From the NCBI RefSeq assembly GCF_030272615.1, contig NC_081415.1, positions 418,522,757 through 418,586,756 of the forward strand: DNA of 64,000 bases, given 5' to 3'. The position numbers were made by a program, and so were the translations under genes. This stretch comes from Cryptomeria japonica. Lineage: Eukaryota > Streptophyta > Pinopsida > Cupressales > Cupressaceae. The notes under the pieces were generated by a model that saw only the letters and a program-made list of their open reading frames with translations, ran no database searches and was not told the origin of the DNA. Positions 48,290-61,200 of this stretch are shown piece by piece (position 1 is the first letter of the stretch; every line of letters starts with the position of its first letter).

Positions 48290-48640
48290 GTCTTAAATGG
48301 GGTGTTCATTCTTGAAACTAGAGAAAACAAACTCTTACATAAGATGCTTCATGCCCGAAACCAGACGTAGCATTGATATATGTCTTAAACGGGGTTACAT
48401 TCCTGAAACTAGAGAAAACAAACTCTTACACAAGATGTCCTCGAAACCAGGTATATATTTGTCTTATATGGGGTTGCACATTCTCAAAACCAAAGAAAAT
48501 AAACTCTTATATGATATATTCTTGGAACCAAACTTGCCCCTTGGTATTTTCATTTTTAATACATGTCTTAAACAAGTTGAATCATACTCAAAACCGGATT
48601 TAAAAAACTCTTATACAGGGTGTTATATACTTGAAACCAA
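48290..48640. repeat. Tandem repeats of ~85-95 bp
   Basis: Four diverged units, each with a GTCTTAAAYGGGGT-like start, GAAACTAGAGAAAACAAACTC and a CTTAYAYRAGATG end. A further pair of ~60-bp units (ATCACCTAGAAAAACACATCT) follows at 48720-48830. Overlapping ORFs are repeat by-products. Confidence 0.8.
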
Positions 48641-49264
48641 ATATCACTTGCACAGACACACGTGGTTGAGTGGAACTAGCAAAACACAACTAGACTATTC
48701 CTACTCTCCTCACTAACATGTATCACCTAGAAAAACACATCTATAATGTGTATCCATGTCCTCTCTCTTCTTATCATGGATCACCTAGAAAAACACATCT
48801 AGAGTGTGTATCCATGCTTCTCTCTTTTCTTCTCATGACCTCATAGTTTTTCTATTGGTGGTTCATGGATGGTGCATGATCTTTCTCTTTTATGTGATCA
48901 CATGTGTTCTTGAGATGAAATTTTTCAAGAATGATATTAGTGGTTGAGACATTTTGATATCGAGGCCTCTTCGGCTAGTTGACTTGAGGTCTTGTTTTTG
49001 GTTTTTAGCTTTTGCGTGTTATGTGTCTTTTTTTGCCTTTTTATCTTTGTTTGTCTTTATTTGCCTTTTTTGTCTTATTCTGTGTGCCCTTATACGTTTT
49101 TGAGCGAGTTAAGATCCTAAGATTGGGGACTTAGTTCCTCAAAATTACTGATGTCTTATACTCCTTGTGATTATGCTCCTCATTTCTTCTCTCTTTCATA
49201 TGTTTCATCTAATTCATTGTGAGTATTTGCATAGGCTCATACTCCCCTTAAAGTGGGGGCTAGA

Positions 49265-50449
49265 TGTAGCATCATGAATTGTCACTGGGCCAATTTACAC
49301 TTCATGTTGGTGTCCCTAATTTAGCGTGTCTCTTCCTCATCTCCTATTTGGGTTCGTTTAGTGCCTTAACTCCATTTCCAATGCCATGTGCACCTACCAG
49401 CTTCTTTCTTGGAGGGATACCTTTCTCCTTGGGGCCTATTGAGGTCCTTGATTAAGGAGGATGAGGGCGCTAGCACTCTAGTCCCCCTTGGTCAATCCCT
49501 ATTTTGAAATATAAGTTGGGCCCTATCTCTCTAGCGGGAAATGAAATTGGTGGCTCAACATGATCATTGGAGGTTAGCCTAATCGGTAAAATGACCCAGA
49601 ATCTCGTATATAAAGACATTTGATCAACCTAATTTCATCCAAGCATTCTAAGACTCTAAGTGATCAATCTAGCATTCTTGCATTCGTGAAGCATTCATCA
49701 TCAAGTATTTTTAGAGATCTTCAAGGATGTATATTCTTCATTCATCCATTGTGGAGCAAAATTACATCATTCATATGCAAGCATGTGTGTGTGATTAGGG
49801 TTTTGTCATTTTCATGCCCTTTCATACAACATATGTGATTACATCTAAGAAGAAAAGCATCATCATCAACAATTGTAGATCTGAGGTATACCTTTCCATT
49901 ATTTATTTTAGTATTTACAATATTTTATTCAAGGTCAATTCCTAAGCCGAGGTTTGATTTAGGTAAACCCCTATTCACAACCTATTTCCCTTCTCTAGTG
50001 TGCACAAAAACATGTACAAAGCTATGATCTTTAGAATTAGCTTTATTCACAAAGATGAATAAGTTCCCCTCTGGATGACAAAAAGCGTAGAGGACTAGAG
50101 CGATGGGCATTCTGGTCCCGACAAATCAAGAGCTCCTTCTGAGAACATATCTTAACACTCTTACATTGCTCAAATCCAAGTTCATGGCTCGATCCAAAGA
50201 TTGTAGCTCACTAATTGCACATGATTACTTCAATTCCAACACATTCACCCTAATTTCAGCATTTCAACAATTCAAATTAAAAGAGGGAATCAATATCCAA
50301 CCCCAGTGAGTCTAATAGAATTTATCAGCCCTATCCTTGTTGATTTGAGGCTAGATCTATTAGTTTCACCCTTCTTTAATGTATCAGTACCTAAGCCTAA
50401 AATTAGCGGTTTTTACCTTAATTGGGTGAAAGGCCTTTTCACCATTACA
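49265..50449 (+). repeat. 3' LTR of the 40696-50449 element
   Basis: 1,185 bp, TGTAGCATCA..CCATTACA, with TATATAAAG at 49607-49615. Confidence 0.87.
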
Positions 50450-53040
50450 ATAACCCTTGTACATATTGTCACTATTCCTTTCATGGGTTTATACCCTAAA
50501 TTGGTAGAAGGATTGAACTAAATTTTATTTCTCATCATCTACCTCAATTTAAGCCTATTACCTACCACAATATTACCACGTGTGTATCTGATGCTCACTA
50601 TAGAGAAAAAAAACTTGATAATCATTCTTTAAAATCATAAATCTTTTTTAACAAATACCCACTATAGCTTTAGAGCTTCCCAATATTGTAGATTTTTTAT
50701 TTCAATACTTTTCTAAATTTTTTATGTCATACCATTTATGATTGTAGAATTCTCCCCTCGTATTTCTTTTAGATACAACATTAATTCTAAAGATCCTTCT
50801 CTATGATTGCAATGAGGGATTATTCACTTGCCCTGATTTCATAAGAATCACATTGGCTTTGATATTGTTATGTGCATAAAAAGGAGTATTCTCTTATACT
50901 CAATATATTACTCCTTCTCCTTTTCTCATTTTTTTGTGTGGTCTTGTTCTATTATTCTTTGTTTGCTCATTTTTCTCCTAAATGTAGCATTTCATATTCT
51001 CTTTAGACTTAGGTATTCCCATCTTTGGTCTTATGTCTTGTTCGATTATTATCTTTATTATTCATTTCTCTTTCTCAACTGATTTCTATTTCCTTGCTAT
51101 GTTGTATTCATCTATATTATTGTATCACTCCTCACCCCTTTCTTTCTCTTGTAATTTAAGTAAAAAATTAGCGTTCCTTTTAATCCCTATTTTTCTTTCT
51201 TTTTGCTTTTAACTTTCCCTTTTGGTTTCTTGGGTCTTATGTCTCCTCTTCCCCTTCAATTATTTTATTATCTTCTTTTACTAATTACTTTTCATTTATC
51301 TTCTCTTGATATTGAGCATCCTTATGATGGATAATGGAGCATGATTCAAAATGTTGATGCGAACAAAATTATGTAGTTAAAAGTAAAAATTTTAACAAAC
51401 TAAATTATTATGTGCAATTGAACATTTCAAATTACTTGTCACTGACAAGGAGAATGGTCATTGAAATAGAAGGAAATGTCAAATTTAATCAGTAATATAT
51501 TATTTTCCCCACAATAATGCTCAATTCACAAACCAAAGTTAATTCCAATAAACTTGACCAATATAACAAACTAATTATTTTGCCAACATTATTTTTTCAA
51601 TATGAAATATATTTTGGAGACATGTAATTTGTAATGATTTGCCAACAAGGTTGGATATTGATTATAACTAACCATGGGAATAAGAAGAAGGTCCTCCTAT
51701 AACTAAAAGGAGGAGATAGAGGATTAAAATATCTCTCCCTCATTCTACATGCCAGAAATCTTCTTTGTTACTTCAAGCAAAAGAGAAAAAGAAAAAAATG
51801 TCAGCACATAAGATTGCTTTGTATAGTTAATCCCATATTCAAGTCGTGTGTTCCAACAACCCAACATTATGGACATAATCAAGGGAGGTTTTGATTGATC
51901 TACAATAGACTTCAAATTTTAATTCCTTTGTGGTTTTCCCAATTAAAATATAAGGAATGTAACACTCTACCCATATCTCAACATGAGAGATTAAAGGTTT
52001 TAATATATATTGTTGAGTTTGTATACCTTTCAAAAAATAGATTATCAATATCAAGTAGTAAATTTAAATTGATAGTTTTTATCTCTTTGTTGGATATTTA
52101 TACAAACTCTATGTATAAGTAGTAGTTGATGGGGATTACAATTACTTTTTTGACATTCAATTTTTTAACTAGGATTGAATTGTCATTTTTTCAACATGAA
52201 ATAAATTATTGAGAATAAATTGTCAGTGGGTATAAGCCCATGTAGAAAAACGTATTGGCTAATAATTAATTTAATCAAAGACGTGATATATTCATACTAT
52301 GTATATATAATTGATGTTCTTCTATTAATAAGTGTATAAATGTTTTTGAGTCATTCATTTTTTATCGTACTTAAATACTTTATCTTGTAAATGCATGAAA
52401 ATACAAAACAAAATAAAGAGATAAATCAATGCAAGATCCAAATTCACAATCCACACAATCACAAAATGAAGTATAAGATTTATGCATAAATTAAATGATA
52501 AACATTAATACCAACATAAAGACCTTAGGAGATTCCATTATTACTTGTGTTTTTTATGAATGATTGATGTAGATTTTGTTTTAGATTTTGTAGCATAACT
52601 TTGATATCATCACGATAATATGAAATCTTGATGCTTGATAATGGATGCTTAACAATGATAGTCTTAGCTCTTGATAATGTCAATGCTCATAAAAGTGATG
52701 ATTTGACAATAGTGTAGGTGCTCAAAAGTGTCAGGGGGAAATGAGCGAATTAAAGTCTTTTTTGTATGCCTCACGTAACACTTGATCAATGGTATGGGTT
52801 AAATGACAAGATCAACAGATGATAAAATTTAAGAGAGCATAAGACCTATAATGCACATGGATTAAAGAGGTGGAAGGATAAGGAAAGGTGTAAAATAAAT
52901 AAAATATTGATTTTATTTATTTAAGGTGGGAAAATTAATAAACTATTTAAAATCTATTTAATTTTTGAAGTGTTAGCTAATTAAATAATTTTTAATTTTT
53001 TTTTACTTTACGGGGGAAATTAATTATATAGTAAAACTAT
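50450..53040. other. No supported gene
   Basis: AT-rich single-copy-looking sequence. Short ORFs only, no motifs recognised. Confidence 0.55.
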
Positions 53041-53074
53041 TAAATTAATATTGGGATTAAAGTAACAAATAATA

Positions 53075-54997
53075 ATGGCGGAGTAGAGCGGATTCTCTAG
53101 CTTTTGGAGGCATGAGGGCTTCAACTACAGAGGCGACACAGAGCGGCGACTACCGTTCTGAAGGAATCACAATCACGGTTGGAAGGCAAGTAGTCGACAA
53201 ACATTGCCACAAGGCCCTTGGTCATGGAAGGTTCCGAGGAATGCTAAGTTCTGGAACAGAGGGAGAGAAGAGGGACCCAAATCACCATGGAAACAAAAGG
53301 CAAGCTTCTTTCAGGGATATTGTGATTTCGAATCCGGTCCCAAAGTGGATTTTAGGATGGTGCAGGAGAAGTTTTGGCGGCCAAAGTTATCCTGAAAAGT
53401 AGCAAAGGTCCTAGAGGTAAACCCTGATGCCGAAATAAGTAGAGTTGTGACGGTTGAGCTTTCAAATGATGCATGGAAGGACTCTCTCAGTTTTTTGTCA
53501 GACAAAGCCCTTTTTGTTAAATGGGAAGGAATATGGCCGACCTTTTCCAAATTTAGGAACTGGTGTGACAAAAACTGGGGGGAAGGCATGGACCTCAAAA
53601 TATTGGGTAATGGTTATTATTTAGTAGTCTGCCTGACAACCCAGGATAGAGATTGGATTATAGAAAATGGGCCTTTCTTTATTGAAGGGAAAGGATTAAA
53701 CATCTCAGCATGGACCCCAAATTTTAACCTGTGTGGAGCCACAATCGAAAAAACCCTCATTTGGATTAAACTACCGGGTCTTCCTCAGGAGTATAAGGAT
53801 GTAGAGACGCTAAAACAAATAGGTAACCACTTGGGGGAATATGTAATGTCGGAAGAGCTTGTAGACCCATCTCATTTTAGCCTGATCTCAAGGTTATGCA
53901 TAAACTGGCAGACAGTTCACAACCTTCCTGATACCCTAGATATAAAAACAGGGATGGGGATTTGGAAACAAAAAGTTATACTAGAGGAAGACATGGAATC
54001 ATGTGCTAAATGCACCAACAAAATTCATCCACCGGGTTTCTACAAAAAAGAAATAAAAGGCAAAGAAGTAATGCAACAACATCTGGAGAAGGAGATTATC
54101 AGATTGTCTGAAGGTTATCATGGAGAATGTCAGTGGAATGAAAAAGATTGGGAGATTCAATCACTGGCAAAATACAGTGGAAATCCTGCAGAGAGATTCC
54201 AGATGGACATAGTTGACTCTTAGAAGAAAATCATTGATGAGACTTTTATGGCAGAGGCTCACTCTTTCAATCAAATCAATAAGGAAATTGGGCTAGGGAT
54301 TGTTAGTGTAGGTCGATTCCACAATGCAACTGGGAATGCAATGGTCTTTTTATTGAATGGAACTTAGGAAGGTGACAGGGCAGGGGAGGCTTTAAGAGTG
54401 GAGGTTAGCAAATATTTTCCTATAGAAAATAGGGCCCCTCCAAAAGAGGATAAAATCCCAGCCCCCCAAATCTGTAAGGTAAACGACCAGCCATCACAGC
54501 AGGGGAATAGGATGGCAACACCCCCTCCAAACATAGTGAGTCTTCTAGAGGACAACATCGTTTGATCCAATCAGGAGACTGAGAAAGATATGGATCAAGT
54601 GCACTCTCCATGCAACTTAGAGAAGACGGGAAGAAATATAAACCCTCTAGGGGAGGACCCAATATATAAGGATATCCAAATTTCTCCAATCGGAAACCTA
54701 GACAGTTCCTTTGAAGGGGTAGAAGACAGTGGAGGGAATTTCTCTGGATCAGATTATGATTATGAATCATCAGGATCCCAGGATGAAGGGGATGAATTGG
54801 GAATGGCAGCAGTAGCAGGAGTACAAGAGAGGCGATCTTTGGAAACAACTCTATCCCTCCAGTCCAAAGTCAAAGTGGGGGAGAAAAAGAAAAGAGGTGC
54901 AAAGTCAAATAAGTTTAAACTGGAATTGGCGGGCAACGCAGCAGGCCAAAGAAAATTGAGATTGGGAAGAGGCTATGCCTTTTCCCGAGGGCAATGA
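53075..54997 (+). pseudogene. LINE ORF1 (DUF4283 protein)
   Basis: One frame runs from ATG GCG GAG at 53075 to TGA at 54995, about 640 codons, with internal stops at 53084, 53159, 53393, 54221, 54365 and 54563. From about 53450 to 53860 it matches the DUF4283 domain of plant L1 ORF1 proteins: FVKWEGIWPTFSKFRNWCDK, WIIENGPFFIEGKGLNISAW, then LIWIKLPGLPQEY. A cysteine pair (ESCAKCTNKIHPPGFY) near 54000 replaces the usual zf-CCHC_4. The C-terminal part is acidic, then basic (KVGEKKKRGAKSNKFK), as expected for RNA binding. ORF1 proteins bind element RNA. Confidence 0.85.
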
Positions 54998-56698
54998 GGA
55001 CCCTTTCATGCAATGTCAGGGGCTGCAATGCCCCTGACAAGATACGCTTGATCAAGCAATGCATTGATCAAGTGCGACCGGACATCTTTCTCTTACAAGA
55101 AACAAAGATCAAAGATGAAGATGTTAGTTCTTTTTCTAAGAAATTTCAATCATGGAAATGTAGTTTGGTGGGAGCGCAAGGTGCATCTGGAGGCCTTGCA
55201 GCTCTTTGGAAGGAATCAGTAGTAGAGGTGTTTGTTGTTAGGGCCACTCGGTGGTGGCAATGGCTGAAGATAAAATCAATGCAGCTTCAGATAAGTTTCT
55301 TCCTCATAAACATATATGGACCTAACAACACAAATATGAAAATGCAAGTATGGAGTGAGCTGTCAGAAATATTGAGAAATGACAAGAACTTATTTATTTT
55401 GGGAGGAGATTTCAATGCTCTGCTTCGGCCTTTAGACAAAATGAGGGGAGTGGGCTGGAACAGGCAGAGCCAAAGAGACTTCAGCTCCTTTGTTATAAGC
55501 TCGAGTCTAATTGAAATTCCTTTCAAAACAGGGGATTTCACTTGGACCAATAGGAGGAGTGGCTTCCTAAATATCGCTAAAAGGTTAGATAGGTTTTTTA
55601 TAGCTGGAGATTGGACAAAGAGCCATTGGACCTGCGAAGCGGAGATTTTACCTATCACGGGATCAAACCATCATCCCATATGCCTGAGAATTCAAGATGA
55701 CAGTGCTCCAGAGAGATGTCCTTTCAAATTTGAGGCAATGTGGCTTCAGGATGGTAACATCAGAAACCTTGTTGAACAATGGTGGAAACACAAGCCGGTT
55801 AATCCAAGTAATAAAGCTTTCACTTTTTTCAAAAAAATCTAGTTTGTAAAGGAACAATTAAAGCGTTGGAATAGAGAATCTTTTAGAAATATCTTTAAAG
55901 AGAAGCTAGATTTAGAAGAAGGCTTAAAAACTATACATGAGAAAATTATCAGTCATGGGATGGACGAAGATCTTTTTAAAAAAGAGAAAATGCTTAGCAC
56001 TAGATACTCGGAGGTTTTAGCTAGAGAGGAGATTTATTGGAGACAAAAGTCTAGAGAAACCTAGTTAAAGGAAGGAGACAGAAACACAAAGTTTTTCCAC
56101 ACCTCAGTCAAAGTTAAAAGAGCACACAACAATATCTTCTCAATCAAAAACAAAGATGGGGTAACAATTTCATATCTCAAACAGATAAACTGGGTTGCAA
56201 TTGACCATTTCTCAGAAATTTTTAATAGGATGGATAATCAAGGTGGTAATATGCCTCACATTCTAGAGGTCATTCCTACATGTATTATGGAAGATCACAA
56301 TAGAAGGTTAATGGAGCAGGTTTCTTTGGAGGAGGTAAGACATGTTGTTTTTAGCTTAGGTGCAGATAAATCACCTGGGCCAGATGGCTTCCCGACTCTC
56401 TTTTTTCAAAAGTTTTGGGACATCATGGCCGAAGAAGTCCATGGGGTTGTAGAGGAATCTAGGAAGGGAGGATTTATTTTAAAAGATTTCAACAACACTT
56501 TCATAGCTTTGATCCCAAAGAAGGCTGAAGTCAACTCTTTCAATAACTTTTGCCCGATATCTCTTTGCAACTGCATATATAAAATCATTTCTAAAGTCAT
56601 GTCAAACAGACTTAAACCAGTGTTGGATCTAGTCATATCAAGCGAGCAAAGTGGTTTCACACCAGGCAGGTCTATCTTTGAACGTATAATCCTCACCC
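54994..56698 (+). pseudogene. LINE ORF2: APE endonuclease and N-terminal reverse transcriptase
   Basis: Starts ATG at 54994, overlapping the ORF1 stop (ATGA). Endonuclease domain (about 54994-55690): LSCNVRGCNAPDKIRLIKQC, DIFLLQETKI (catalytic Glu), INIYGPNN, LGGDFNAL (Asp/Asn), the TWTNRRSG motif and GSNHHPICL (catalytic His). The linker has stops at 55840 and 56062, the latter in ET-stop-LKEGDRNTKFFH, where this family normally has Trp. RT begins about 56310: LGADKSPGPDGFPTLFFQKF, FIALIPKKAEVNSFNNFCPI, SEQSGFTPGRSIFERI. It is then cut by the Copia LTR before the YADD-type motif. Confidence 0.88.
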
Positions 56699-58208
56699 TG
56701 TTGGCATTATGTGAACCAATATGAGGACATAATGACATTGTATGTTGTCATTGATGTCAATATGCTGAAGAGGTGAGAACCGACATATGAGAGAACCGGT
56801 ATAACATTGTGAACCGACATTTATGCCAAAGTGAAGCGGTGTGCTTGTTCAAGGTGAACCTGCACATGGAAGTGTTGTATGACTACCGGTTGGTAGTCTC
56901 AACTTTAGGGTTTCCGGTTGAAGTGCTTCAAGCCTATGTGGCTCAACCGGTGACTTTGTGTGATGAGTTAGCATGATAACAAAGAACAGATTGTGTTGCC
57001 ACGTAAGTCTTGTGCGCGTGAAGGATCTTGCATGAAGGAGATTGTTCCTATCTACCTAGGGAATGTGAGAAGTCTATAAAATGGTGATAACGTGTGATGG
57101 GTTATCGGCTGCCATAAAATCAGTGGAAATGGACGATGGAGAATGTCTTGAGATTGGATCAAGAACTGCTGCATTTAATATAGTGTGCTCAACGGTCAGG
57201 ATTGAACCGTTTGAATTCCTTAAGCTAACAGGTTTAGGGTTTAGGGTTTATGCTACCGACCTATCTGTTTTCCTATAAGGTCGATGTTGTGTCTCTTTCT
57301 GAGGTTGTTGGCAAAAGTCGTGTGTGTATCCAAGAGAAGGGATACGTGATTCTTGCCAAACCAAAAGGAGAGAAGTGATACCTGCAGAGTGTAAGTACAG
57401 AAGGTGAAGAGGAGCTTAAGCGGATTTGCATTGGCATTGAGTGTTGTTACCAGATCATTGTAATACCTGTTGATCTCTAACCACCTCAACAGTTCGAAAA
57501 TCCCTTAACAAGGTAGCCTTAACCGGCTTACTGTAAATCCTTTAATAAGGTAATTCAAAGCTATTGAGTTCGAAATCCTTTAGCTATTGAGTTATTGAAA
57601 TCCTCTAACAAGGTAACCTTTAACAGGGTTTAACCCTTAACCGGGTATTCTAGTCATCCCTTAACTGGGTGATCCCTAACAGGATCGGTTCCTAGCAGAA
57701 CCTATTGTAATGTCTCTAACTGGACAAGGCTCCTAATAGAGCAGACTTCTAAAGAATTCAAAAATAGCTTGTGGGTATTCATCCCCATCATGGTTTTTCC
57801 CAATTGGGTTTCCACCTGAAAAATATGTGTGTCATGTGTGATGCTTTTATCTTGTGATGCTTTCCTATTGTCTGTCAAGCATATGACGGTTTTGTGTTTT
57901 ATGCCTGTCAATAAAACATGTTGAACTAGCTGTTATTATGATTTGATGATAGATTACCTGTTTATGCATAAGGGTGAAATAGTAGTGTAGTCTTGAGTTG
58001 AGTGAAAAGCTAAGCGAGTACCCGGTTAATGCTTGTCTCAGTCATTCTTAGCTTTACCGATTGCACTCTATTTCAAACCAGTGTCACTACTTGCGAGTCA
58101 TTTGAAGTGTTTGTTGTCAAAACGGTTTAGGACTATATTTTTGTCTATACTGATTCACCCCCCCTCTCAGTACCGGGTTAGTACTATCCATTCATCATTG
58201 AGTTATCA
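56699..58208 (+). repeat. 5' LTR of the Copia element
   Basis: TGTTGGCATTATGTG..GAGTTATCA. TATAAAA at 57075-57081 is a likely promoter. It contains three TTTAGGG units near 57236-57256 (two in the 3' LTR). Confidence 0.93.
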
Positions 58209-58210
58209 AT

Positions 58211-58222
58211 TGGTATCAGAGC
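58211..58222 (+). promoter_or_regulatory. Primer-binding site (tRNA-iMet type)
   Basis: TGGTATCAGAGC, two bases after the 5' LTR end; complementary to the 3' end of plant initiator Met tRNA, the usual Copia primer. Confidence 0.9.
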
Positions 58223-58279
58223 GTCCTCCATGTCCTTCGTGCTATAAGCTTAACTGCTTGAGGTAAAGATCCCAGTCTA

Positions 58280-61200
58280 ATGATGAAGAGGGAAGGTCCA
58301 AAGTTTAACAGAGAAAATTTCAGTATATGGAAAGACAAAATGAAGATATACATCAGAAGCATGGGTGCTCAACACTGGAGCTATGTTGAGACTGCCTATG
58401 TTGCTCCTACCGGTACCCTTACCGATGACCAAAAGAGAGAGATGCAGGAGAATGGGCAAGTCATGGAAGCCCTAATTAGTAGTTTATCTGACATTGAGTT
58501 TATTGATGTTCAGGATAAGGTAAATCCCAAAGAGGTATGGGATACTCTTGAAAATATCTATGGCGGTGATGAGCATGTAAAACAGGCTAAGGAAGAAAGC
58601 CTTAGAGGGAAGTTTGAAGATATGCAGATGGTTGAAGGTGAGACCATTCAATAGTATGGAATAGGAATCAAAACAGTTGTTGGAGATATCAAGAGTGCAG
58701 GTGGTAAAATAGAAGATTCCATTGTGGTAAGCAAAGTCCTGAGATCCTTATTGCCGATCTATGCAATAAGGGTTGTTGTTATTCAAAAGCTAAGATCAAT
58801 AGACAAGACTAAGGCATCCCTAGACTCCATCATTGCAAATTTGATAGCCTATGAGCTAAATAGTTTCGATGGCAGTGTTCAAAACACTGAATCAGCTTTT
58901 AAAGCTTCTGCAGTACCATCCAGAAAAGGAAAAGAAGCTAGCACTAGTGGTGAACCAAGACAGGGCAGAGAAATGGATGATGAGGAGATTCTAATGGCAT
59001 TTCAAGCTCTCCTTTCTAGGAAACTTCTTAAAGGAACCAACAAATACAGAGGTAAGCTACCTTTGAAATGCTTTTCTTGTAACTGGATAGGACATATTGC
59101 TGTAAATTGTCCTAATGGCGACAACAAGGACAAACTGGAAAGGTTCAAGAAATTCAAAGGAGGAAACCAAAGAAACTATTTTGTGGTAGTTGACGAAGGT
59201 GTCACCGATGAAGAATCAGAGGATGAAGAAAATGAAGATATTGTGTTTGTTGCTATCAAGGAAGATGTGTCAGACAAGAAGGCTCTTGTCTCCCGGTTTG
59301 ATAATTCCAATGAGTGGATCATTGACAGTGGTTGTTCTCACCATATGACTGGTGACCGGAGCAAGTTTCTATCCTTGGAGGAGTATGATGGTGGTGTGGT
59401 TCACTTTGGCAATGATGCACCATGCATGGTCAAAGGCAGAGGGTCCATCTCTCTGAATGGAAAGAGTAGTGCTGACAATGTGTATTGGGTTGATGGTCTT
59501 AGAAACAACCTTCTGAGTGTTGCCCAACTAAATGACAGTGGCCTCACTCTAGAATTCAAGAATGGAGTTTGCAGAATCAAAGGAAAGAATGGTGAATTGG
59601 TGGCCACCGACATGTAGACCAAAGGTAACCTATTTCAGCTGAATGCAAATATAAGTACATGTCTTATGGCTAAATTTGATGATAGCTGGATATGGCATAG
59701 GAGACTCTACCATGTAAACTTTGATAACATTGTGAAGGCTAGTAAGATCAAGGCAGTTAGAGGGTTGTTGGTGCTAAGCAAACTGGGTAATACCTTGTGC
59801 AGAGAGTGTTAATTGGGGAAAATGTCTTCCTCGACCTTTAAAGGTAAATCTTTCACTACTGACAACTTGCTTAATCTTGTGCATACTGATTTGTGTGGTC
59901 CTATGAAAACTAGAATTGTGCAGGGTGATAGGTACTTCATGATTCTCACTTATGACTGCTCAAGAATGATGTGGGTCACATTCTTGAAAGACAAGTCTGA
60001 AGCTTTTGTAAAGTTTAAAGCTTTCAGAGCATTAGTGGAGAAGGAAAGCGGTAAAAGGATCAAGTGCCTGAGAATTGATCAAGGAGGGGAATTCACTTCC
60101 AGTGAATTCAACAAGTACTGTGAAGAACATGGCATCAAGAGGCAATTGTCTGCCCCTCAGAATCCACAGTAGAATGGCCTAGCAGAGAGGAATAACTGGA
60201 CTGTGGTTGAAGCAGCTAGAACCATGTTGATTCAAGGAAAGGTAGCTCACACCTTTTGGAGAGAAGCGGTGAGCACTGCAGTCTACACAATGAACCGGGT
60301 ACTCATCAAGAAAGGTAAGGATAAAACTCCTTATGAATATTGGACCGGTAAGACACCTGTGGCTAGCTATTTTAGAGTGTTTGGTAGAAAATGTTACATC
60401 AAGAGGAGTGAACACCAGAGCAAATTTGATGTGAAATGTGATGAGGGAATATTCCTAGGATATTCCACCAAGAGCAAAGCTCTCAAGTGTTTCAACAATA
60501 GGACTCAGAGAATTATGGAAAGCATCAATGTAAGAGTTGATGAAACCTCTGAGAAAACTGAGGAAACCGGCAGTGAGCAAGTGGTAAACGAACCGGTTGC
60601 AACCTTCTGGGAACCGGTTGACAGCCAACCGAGTACTAATAACAATGTTCCTACACCGACAAATGTAGATGCTAATACTAATGGAGATGAGGATGAAGAA
60701 GAAAAGCAAGAGGAATCTATCAAGACCATTCATCAATATGTCAAGCTGAATCATGATCCTAAGCAGATCATAGGAGATAAGGATGCAAGAATTCTTACAA
60801 GAAGAAAGGTCAGAGAAAACTCTTGTATGATCTCTGAATTTGAGCCTAAATTATTCAAAGAGGCACATAAGGATGAAGACTGGATCAAGGCAATGGAAGA
60901 GGAACTTGACCAGATAGAGAAAAATGGTACATGGTCTTTGGTACCCAGACCGGAGCACAAAAATTTCATTGGTTCTAAATGGGTTTTCAAAAATAAGCTG
61001 AATGAGGATGGCATAGTGATTAGGAACAAAGCCAGATTAGTGTGCAAAGGATATGCTCAAGAAGAAGGAGAAGACTATGGAGAAACCTTTTCTCCTATAG
61101 CTAGATTGGAAGTAGTTTGTATGCTTCTTGCATATGCAGCTTTTAAAGGTTTCAAAGTATATCAAATGGATGTAAAATCTGCATTCCTAAATGGTGTACT

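Larger units (their letters stand above)
40696..50449 (+). mobile_element. Non-autonomous LTR retrotransposon with gag-like ORF only (9.75 kb)
   Basis: 5' LTR 40696-41907 and 3' LTR 49265-50449, each TGTAGC..ATTACA and about 85-90% alike. The target site is ATAAT before and ATAAC after (4 of 5 match). A primer-site-like TGGTGAACTCGACTGGC follows the 5' LTR at 41911-41927; I cannot assign the tRNA. A polypurine AAAGTGGGGGCTAGA precedes the 3' LTR. The interior holds a decayed gag-like ORF (42552-46884) with a G-patch and a zinc knuckle, but no protease, RT or integrase was seen. After removal of the nested insertion 43010-46147 and the TRIM 47864-48207 the element is about 6.3 kb. The rest of the interior (46890-49260) is pyrimidine-rich and non-coding. 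Gag type suggests Ty3/Gypsy. Confidence 0.85.
53050..56698 (+). mobile_element. L1-type LINE, interrupted by a Copia element
   Basis: Plus-strand non-LTR element with ORF1 (53075-54997) and ORF2 (from 54994). It is cut at 56698 in the middle of RT by the Copia element starting at 56699. The 5' end is estimated from the start of coding. The rest of RT, the C-terminal region and any poly(A) tail should lie beyond 64 kb. Confidence 0.88.

Noticed and set aside
48297-48716. 139-aa plus-strand ORF with repeated ETRENKLL residues
   Set aside because: Translates ~90-bp non-coding tandem repeats of the LTR element's 3' interior.
54364-54848. Minus-strand ORFs of 68 and 142 aa
   Set aside because: Antisense shadows of LINE ORF1, whose frame is supported by domain similarity.
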